A DNA stretch of 17,788 nucleotides from DTU018 sp029550685 (GTDB lineage Bacteria > Bacillota > Syntrophomonadia > Syntrophomonadales > Syntrophomonadaceae). Below the pieces are notes generated by a model. That model did no database searches and was not told where the DNA came from. It worked only from the letters and a program-made list of their open reading frames with translations. The stretch lies in the NCBI GenBank assembly GCA_035412805.1, contig DAONVO010000045.1, positions 1 through 17,788 of the forward strand. Direction: 5' to 3'. Below are positions 13,443-17,788 of the stretch, in pieces (within the stretch, counting starts at the first letter, position 1; each line of letters starts with the position of its first letter). The translations under genes were made by a program, and so were the position numbers.

Positions 13443-14219
13443 TTACTTACCTTTGAATTGGGGCTTGCGGTTTTCCATGAAAGCCTGAGCCCCTTCCTTA
13501 ATATCAGAACTCTGCAGGCATTTAACATTTTCCTCCACCGTAATGACTTCGTATTGCTTATCCAGCATAGTCATGCTCCGGACGACACTGGCCTTGGCTG
13601 CTCTTACTGCCAGGGGAGCATTGTTGGCAATCGATTTAGCGGTTTTCAGGGCTTTTTCCAGGAGTTCTTCCTGATTAAATACCTGATTTACTATGCCCAT
13701 GGTGCAAGCCTGCTGGGCAGTGTACATCCTGCCGGTCAGGATCATTTCCATAGCCCGGTGCTTACCTGCCTGGCGAGGAAGGCGAATAGTGCCTCCGGCA
13801 GCAGGTATCAGACCGATTTTCACCTCAGGAGTGCCGAACATAGCCTTGTCCGAGGCATATACTATATCGCAAGCCAGGACCATTTCATATCCGCCGCCAG
13901 CCGCATAACCATCTACAACCGCGATTACCGGTTTGGGACAGTGCTCAATTCTATTGACTAACTGCTGTACTTCAAAGGTTTTACCGCTTAAGTAGGAAGG
14001 ATCAACGTTTTCACCATGCAGCATGAGGCCGATATCATAGCCGGCAAAGAAGATATTGCCGGCAGCACCTTTGATAACGATAACCCTTACTTCATCATCT
14101 TTTTCCATTTCATCCATCTTGCTGTGAAAATCTTTTATGAAATCAGCGTCTATAGTTACCTGGTTAAAAGAAACTATAGCTATATGATCATTGATATCCC
14201 AACTAACTTTATCGCTCAT
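13443..14219 (-). CDS. Enoyl-CoA hydratase/isomerase (crotonase) family protein
   Basis: This 258-residue crotonase-fold enzyme probably adds water to a 2-enoyl-CoA in beta-oxidation. The oxyanion-hole segment FFAGYDI is at 57-63. The second is in DGYAAGGGYE (103-112), with catalytic-type Glu112. FGTPEVKIGLIPAAGGT (128-144) carries the second acidic residue Glu132, so both hydratase glutamates are present. The N-terminal NRP-x-x-x-NAL-type segment of typical hydratases is replaced by FNQVTIDADF (18-27), so the exact substrate is uncertain. Related crotonases (isomerases, hydrolases) cannot be excluded. The ATG at 14219 follows AGGAGGTG with 8-base spacing. It is the last metabolic gene of the cluster, 36 bases after the CoA-transferase. 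Confidence 0.88.
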   Translation of the reverse strand: MSDKVSWDINDHIAIVSFNQVTIDADFIKDFHSKMDEMEKDDEVRVIVIKGAAGNIFFAGYDIGLMLHGENVDPSYLSGKTFEVQQLVNRIEHCPKPVIAVVDGYAAGGGYEMVLACDIVYASDKAMFGTPEVKIGLIPAAGGTIRLPRQAGKHRAMEMILTGRMYTAQQACTMGIVNQVFNQEELLEKALKTAKSIANNAPLAVRAAKASVVRSMTMLDKQYEVITVEENVKCLQSSDIKEGAQAFMENRKPQFKGK

Positions 14220-14255
14220 CTCTACGCACCTCCTTGGTTATTAGTCCGCTTCCAT

Positions 14256-15497
14256 TTATCCGTAGAGCAGTTTATTAAACTCGAACTTCAGCCAATCCCG
14301 AAAATCGGGATGGGCGAGACGAATTAGTTCCTCCGCCCGGGAATTTATACTACGGCCTTTCATATAGGCAATGCCATATTCACTCACAATATATTGCGCA
14401 TCTTGCCGGCCTACGGTTACAAAATAGTTGATAGCAGGAACAATGGTGGATTGGACCTTGCCTTCCTGATCTGTGTAGGTGGAATGGATAGCGATAAAGG
14501 ATTTGCCGCCTGGGGATTGCCAGCTGGCATCGACAAAGTTGGCTTCTCCAGCAGTATGAGGATACTGTCTAAAGGCTTCCGGTATTGAGGCACTTTGTCC
14601 GGATAGATCAACTTCCCGGGCAGTATTGATGGATATCAGTTTGCTGTTTAGACAAGCTATCTGCGGATCGACTATGGCTTTTGCGCCCCAAACTTCGATC
14701 ATGGGATTCCTGTTTACAAAGTTATATAATTCCTGTGAACCAAGAATAAAAGAGGTCAGCCATTTACCAGGCATATAAGTCTTTTCCCGGGATGTTATTA
14801 CTCCTCGCAGGTATAAATCCATATAACAGTCGCTTAGCATTTCAGTATGAACGCTTAAGTCTTTTTTGTCACCCAGGAATCTGCCTATAGTGTCGGGAAG
14901 TCCTCCCATGCCCAACTGCAGGCAGGCACCATCAGGGATTTGTTCGACAATATAGCCGGCAATGATTTCATCCTCTTTGGAAACAGGTCTTTCCGGCAGA
15001 CAGTATAGAGGAACCGTATTTTCCACCACAGCATCCACTTCGCTGATATGCAAATGGTTGTTGCCATGAACATAGGGCATATTCTGGTTTACTTCCAGCA
15101 AGATGGTGGGGCGAGGCTCCTGCTTGGTGACGTCATAGGCGTAATCAGGATTGGTACCAGTGCTGAAGAACCCGTTTTTGTCCATGGGTGACACGGTAAA
15201 CATAACCACATTTAGGCTGTCTTTCGCTAATAAATTGTTATCGCCATCAAATTGCACCTGGTTGATTTTGCTTGTTACCTCTGGAGCAGCAATTTCCGGA
15301 CAGTGAACATTTAGGGCATCCAGATATACCAAATCTTTAACTTCTTCTTTTTTTATTCTTTGGGCAAGGGCTGACACCAGTGCAATAGGCTGCCCGTTGG
15401 CGAGGGGAACTATTATCCTGTCGCCGTCATTGATCAGCTTGACGGCTTCCTCAGGAATGGTCAGTTTCTGCTTATACATTTCCTGCCATTTGCTCAT
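14256..15497 (-). CDS. Acetyl-CoA hydrolase/CoA-transferase family protein (4-hydroxybutyrate or butyrate CoA-transferase type)
   Basis: Enzymes of this family move CoA between acyl-CoA and a free acid through a glutamyl-CoA thioester. In a syntroph this would activate a fatty acid with acetyl-CoA without spending ATP (inference). In the 413-residue protein, EVNQNMPYVHG (135-145) and ISEVDAVVENTVPL (151-164) are family-typical. GMGGLP at 196-201 and VHTEM at 216-220 with Glu219 as the probable catalytic residue follow. SPGGKSFIAI (328-337) and YGIAYMKGRSINSRAEELI (374-392) complete the signature. The conserved GGQ-DF motif before the SPGGKS segment is altered to GEANFVDAS (317-325). The ATG at 15497 has AAGGAGGG 7 bases away. 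It starts 15 bases after the dehydrogenase stop. The acid substrate cannot be read from sequence. Confidence 0.87.
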   Translation of the reverse strand: MSKWQEMYKQKLTIPEEAVKLINDGDRIIVPLANGQPIALVSALAQRIKKEEVKDLVYLDALNVHCPEIAAPEVTSKINQVQFDGDNNLLAKDSLNVVMFTVSPMDKNGFFSTGTNPDYAYDVTKQEPRPTILLEVNQNMPYVHGNNHLHISEVDAVVENTVPLYCLPERPVSKEDEIIAGYIVEQIPDGACLQLGMGGLPDTIGRFLGDKKDLSVHTEMLSDCYMDLYLRGVITSREKTYMPGKWLTSFILGSQELYNFVNRNPMIEVWGAKAIVDPQIACLNSKLISINTAREVDLSGQSASIPEAFRQYPHTAGEANFVDASWQSPGGKSFIAIHSTYTDQEGKVQSTIVPAINYFVTVGRQDAQYIVSEYGIAYMKGRSINSRAEELIRLAHPDFRDWLKFEFNKLLYG

Positions 15498-15512
15498 TTG
15501 TGTTCCCTCCTT

Positions 15513-16694
15513 TTACCCAGAGTATTTTTTCTTTACTTTCTGGCGGGGCCCCACAATAGCCGTTGCTATCATATTCAACTGAATATCATAGGTCCCACCG
15601 CCGATTTCGATTATTTTGGCGTCCCGGTAGCTTCTCTGCACCGGGTATTCAGAACATACGCCGTAACCTCCAAAAATGCTTATAGCTGCATCAGCGTTTT
15701 TCACCAGGGCTTTACTTAGAAAAGCTTTACAAACGGAAGTGTCCAGTATAGCCGGGATCTGATTCGTATCTATCAGCCAGGCCATCCTGTAAAACAGGTA
15801 TTTGGCAGCTTCAATATCTATCTTCATTTCCGCCAGGCGATGGCGGATAGCTTGAAAATTACCGATGGGTTCACCAAACTGATACCTTTGCAGGGCATAT
15901 TCCTTACATAGGTTCAAATTGTATTCCATGGTTCCTATGGCAAAACCCATGCCGGTCCGTTCCCAGTGCAGGGTGGTGTTGGCCACCAGGGCTCCCATAC
16001 CTTCACCGCCCAGAAGATTTTCTTCCGGTATGATGCAATCTTCAAAAATAAGTTCACTGGTAGGCGAGGAACGCATACCCATTTTATCGATTTTCTTGCC
16101 CCGGCTGAATCCGGGAAAATCTTTTTCGAAAATGAAAGCGCTGATTCCCAAAGGCCCTTTGCTGGGGTCGGTTACCGCCAAAACTATGCCTATGTCGCAG
16201 ATGGGTCCATTGGTAATAAACATTTTTGTACCGTTGAGAACGTAATGGTCACCTTTTTTGACAGCCCGAGTGCGCATATTAAAAGCATCGGAGCCGGAAT
16301 CAGGTTCGGTCAGGGCAAAGCAGCTTATCAGGTCGCCTGAGACAATGCCGGGCAGGTATTTTTTCTTCTGCTGCTCATTACCGTGTTTGAGAATACCCAC
16401 CGTTCCGATGCCATCTGATGCTCCCCAGGAAAGAAGTGAACCTAAACAGCCACCGCCTCTGGCCCATGCCTGACGGGTTATCAGTATATCCATTGCAGAA
16501 AGACCCAGTCCTCCATATTCCTCCGGTACATAGGAAGCCAGCAGGTTAAGGTCCGCCATCTTTTTCCACACTCCTGGAGGAAGAAAAGTCTGGTTTTCAT
16601 CCATTTCCCGTGTTAATGGAGCAACTTCATTGCGGGCGAAATCTTCCACCATTTCGATCAGCTGATGCTGCTCTTTGGTCAGTGAAAAATCCAT
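15513..16694 (-). CDS. Acyl-CoA dehydrogenase
   Basis: This FAD enzyme oxidises an acyl-CoA to 2-enoyl-CoA and passes electrons to electron-transfer flavoprotein. It has 393 residues, the normal length. N-terminal helical domain; FAD/substrate strand segment CFALTEPDSGSD at 125-136; FITNG at 159-163; RYQFGEPIGNFQAIRHRLAEM at 270-290; FGGYGVCSEYPVQRSYRDAKI at 341-361. The usual C-terminal catalytic Glu (YEGT) is Gly366 here (IEIGGGT). Glu245 in TLHWERTGM lies where isovaleryl- and long-chain acyl-CoA dehydrogenases keep their base. The start is the ATG at 16694, with AGGAGG at 16704-16709. The longer frame from 16781 lacks a site and would add 29 residues unlike the family. It is followed at 15 bases by the CoA-transferase gene. 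Confidence 0.93.
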   Translation of the reverse strand: MDFSLTKEQHQLIEMVEDFARNEVAPLTREMDENQTFLPPGVWKKMADLNLLASYVPEEYGGLGLSAMDILITRQAWARGGGCLGSLLSWGASDGIGTVGILKHGNEQQKKKYLPGIVSGDLISCFALTEPDSGSDAFNMRTRAVKKGDHYVLNGTKMFITNGPICDIGIVLAVTDPSKGPLGISAFIFEKDFPGFSRGKKIDKMGMRSSPTSELIFEDCIIPEENLLGGEGMGALVANTTLHWERTGMGFAIGTMEYNLNLCKEYALQRYQFGEPIGNFQAIRHRLAEMKIDIEAAKYLFYRMAWLIDTNQIPAILDTSVCKAFLSKALVKNADAAISIFGGYGVCSEYPVQRSYRDAKIIEIGGGTYDIQLNMIATAIVGPRQKVKKKYSG

Positions 16695-16732
16695 TGCCGT
16701 TCGCCTCCTTTCTATCTGTATCTCTATCTCTC

Positions 16733-16755
16733 CCAAAACCGATCTGAGGTTTTGG
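16733..16755 (-). other. Intercistronic hairpin upstream of the acyl-CoA dehydrogenase
   Basis: CCAAAACC (16733-16740) and GGTTTTGG (16748-16755) form a perfect 8-bp stem with a 7-base loop in the 89-base gap between the DUF35 gene and the dehydrogenase. A purine-rich stretch with repeated ATAGAGAT-like units leads from it to the ribosome binding site. It may set the relative mRNA levels of the flanking genes (inference). Confidence 0.5.
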
Positions 16756-16783
16756 CTTTGTAGCTGTCTTGATACAGGCAACC

Positions 16784-17257
16784 TTAATCTGCTACCGGCG
16801 CAAAGTGATCAATGTCCAGAATCGTGTTGGTGGTTTTTTCAGCAAACACAGCTTTGACCCTCATGCCGATTTGGACCTGGTCCGGTTCAATCTCTCCCAG
16901 GATATGGGTCAGAGGAGTATCAGCCCCGTCCAGCTTTATCTGGGCCAGAATATAAGGAGGTTTTAAAGGCAGGTGCTTATCGTTATAGCGCACCACCGTA
17001 TAATTGGTGACCACTCCTTCATTACCGAGTTTCACCCAGTTTTCATCCAATTTGGCCAAATCCCGTTCGCAGTACTCCCGGGGAGGAACATAGACCTTGT
17101 TGCAGTCCGGGCACCTGACTCCCAGGATTTTATGGTCATCCCGCAAGGATATGATAAAACGGGAACCAACCCGGCCTGCGAAATACTGTACAGGAAGAAC
17201 CATTTTCCCGAACATCACAAAACAGTCTTTGGTGTCATCTCTCCTTAAAGCCGTCAC
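16784..17257 (-). CDS. Zn-ribbon/OB-fold (DUF35-type) protein with a degenerate zinc ribbon
   Basis: This is the second of two adjacent DUF35-type proteins. These small proteins combine a rubredoxin-like zinc ribbon with an OB fold and typically partner thiolase-like enzymes, where they may bind acyl-CoA or bridge subunits. In the product (157 residues from GTG, 159 from ATG; numbering from the ATG), C51 and C54 (CPDC) and C65 are present, but the fourth ligand is Asp68 (CERD). The OB-fold part follows (about 75-150: GVVTNYTVV, PPYILAQIKLDG, GMRVKAVF). I prefer GTG at 17257, 7 bases from AGGAGG. The ATG at 17263 is 1 base from it. The ribosome binding site overlaps the upstream stop codon, so the pair is translationally coupled. 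No enzymatic role is claimed. Confidence 0.85.
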   Translation of the reverse strand: MTALRRDDTKDCFVMFGKMVLPVQYFAGRVGSRFIISLRDDHKILGVRCPDCNKVYVPPREYCERDLAKLDENWVKLGNEGVVTNYTVVRYNDKHLPLKPPYILAQIKLDGADTPLTHILGEIEPDQVQIGMRVKAVFAEKTTNTILDIDHFAPVAD

Positions 17258-17269
17258 TGCCATCCCTCC

Positions 17270-17788
17270 TTAATCGTCTATCTCAAAATAAAGCAGGTCA
17301 TCAATTCCGCCGGTTCTGATTTCATTCCAGACCGGACGCACTCTCATGCCTCTTTTGATCCGGTGAGTATCTTTGGGATTAAGGTCAAAAGATAAGCATT
17401 CACCGGGGGTAGAGCCGTCCATCCATAAATAGAGGGTGACATAGGGAGTGGAACGTACTTTGCCGGTGAGAGGATCAGGGCTGGCATAATAGACAATATC
17501 CATGTTGGCTACTGTTCCCTTGGGACCGATTTCAATGAAATCATCGGAGCGTACTACGCATTCAGCGCATACTTCGCGGGGAGGTACTTGGGTACGTCCG
17601 CAGGATGGACATTGGGATACGTAGAACTTTTTCTCCTTCAAACCTTTGAACCATCTGCCCATATGAGGTCCGGTAGCAAAGCGCTGGTCAATGGAGGTGG
17701 CGGTTTTCAGCGAAATCAGTTCTTCGGCTTTTTGATCGTCGCCGGCTATCCGAAACTTCTTGAAAGCTTTCGGTACTATACCGGTCAT
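17270..17788 (-). CDS. Zn-ribbon/OB-fold (DUF35-type) protein, 5' end at the window edge
   Basis: The visible 172 residues begin with an ATG exactly at the right edge, so the true start may lie further upstream and no ribosome binding site can be checked. The zinc ribbon is complete: C60, C63, C74 and C77 in CPSCGRTQVPPREVCAEC. The OB-fold region (about 85-170) includes GTVANMDIVYY, STPYVTLYLWMDG and GMRVRPVW. An N-terminal helical stretch of about 50 residues precedes the ribbon. The pairing with a second, degenerate DUF35 protein suggests a heteromer serving one thiolase-like partner, as known for archaeal thiolase complexes. I expect that partner gene just beyond the edge (inference). Confidence 0.85.
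   Translation of the reverse strand: MTGIVPKAFKKFRIAGDDQKAEELISLKTATSIDQRFATGPHMGRWFKGLKEKKFYVSQCPSCGRTQVPPREVCAECVVRSDDFIEIGPKGTVANMDIVYYASPDPLTGKVRSTPYVTLYLWMDGSTPGECLSFDLNPKDTHRIKRGMRVRPVWNEIRTGGIDDLLYFEIDD

Noticed and set aside
16695..16781. N-terminal extension of the acyl-CoA dehydrogenase from the ATG at 16781
   Set aside because: It runs through a hairpin and the real ribosome binding site, overlaps the gap after the DUF35 gene, and adds residues unlike the family's N-terminus.

Overview
The window comes from a low-to-mid GC, Gram-positive-type anaerobe of the Clostridia, most probably a Syntrophomonas-like fatty-acid oxidiser (inference). The evidence is a leuS T-box leader, strong AGGAGG ribosome binding sites with several TTG/GTG starts, the Firmicutes order proB-proA-nadD-yqeK-rsfS-leuS, and a beta-oxidation cluster built on a CoA-transferase. 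A run of 10 N inside one gene shows it is a draft or metagenome assembly.

Left part (1-7133). After a gene-free stretch of short palindromic repeats, proB and proA (proline synthesis) run on the plus strand. A near-perfect long hairpin closes proA and the convergent minus-strand pair made of a cysteine-rich metal-binding-type protein and a cysteine-synthase-family enzyme. nadD, yqeK and rsfS follow on the plus strand, separated by more dispersed GC-rich palindromes. The normally contiguous proBA-nadD-yqeK-rsfS-leuS block is thus interrupted by an opposite-strand pair, and leuS is inverted.

Middle (7134-10601). On the minus strand, one sigma-A promoter drives a T-box riboswitch leader, then leuS and a methylguanine-DNA methyltransferase gene (ogt). 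A complete tRNA-Ala(GGC), with encoded CCA, lies INSIDE the T-box leader between the specifier (Stem I) domain and the antiterminator. Its ends are flanked by a 9-bp helix in the place of Stem III. This is the most unusual feature of the window.

Right part (10602-17788). All genes are on the minus strand. Reading in the direction of transcription they are: two zinc-ribbon/OB-fold (DUF35) proteins, an acyl-CoA dehydrogenase, an acetyl-CoA hydrolase/CoA-transferase family enzyme, an enoyl-CoA hydratase, then a PAS histidine kinase overlapping an NtrC/AtoC-type sigma-54 activator. The likely logic is: the CoA-transferase activates an acid, the dehydrogenase and hydratase carry out the first beta-oxidation steps, the DUF35 pair serves a thiolase-like partner probably encoded beyond the right edge, and the two-component pair regulates the set. 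The dehydrogenase lacks the usual C-terminal catalytic Glu and appears to use the alternative (isovaleryl/long-chain type) Glu.
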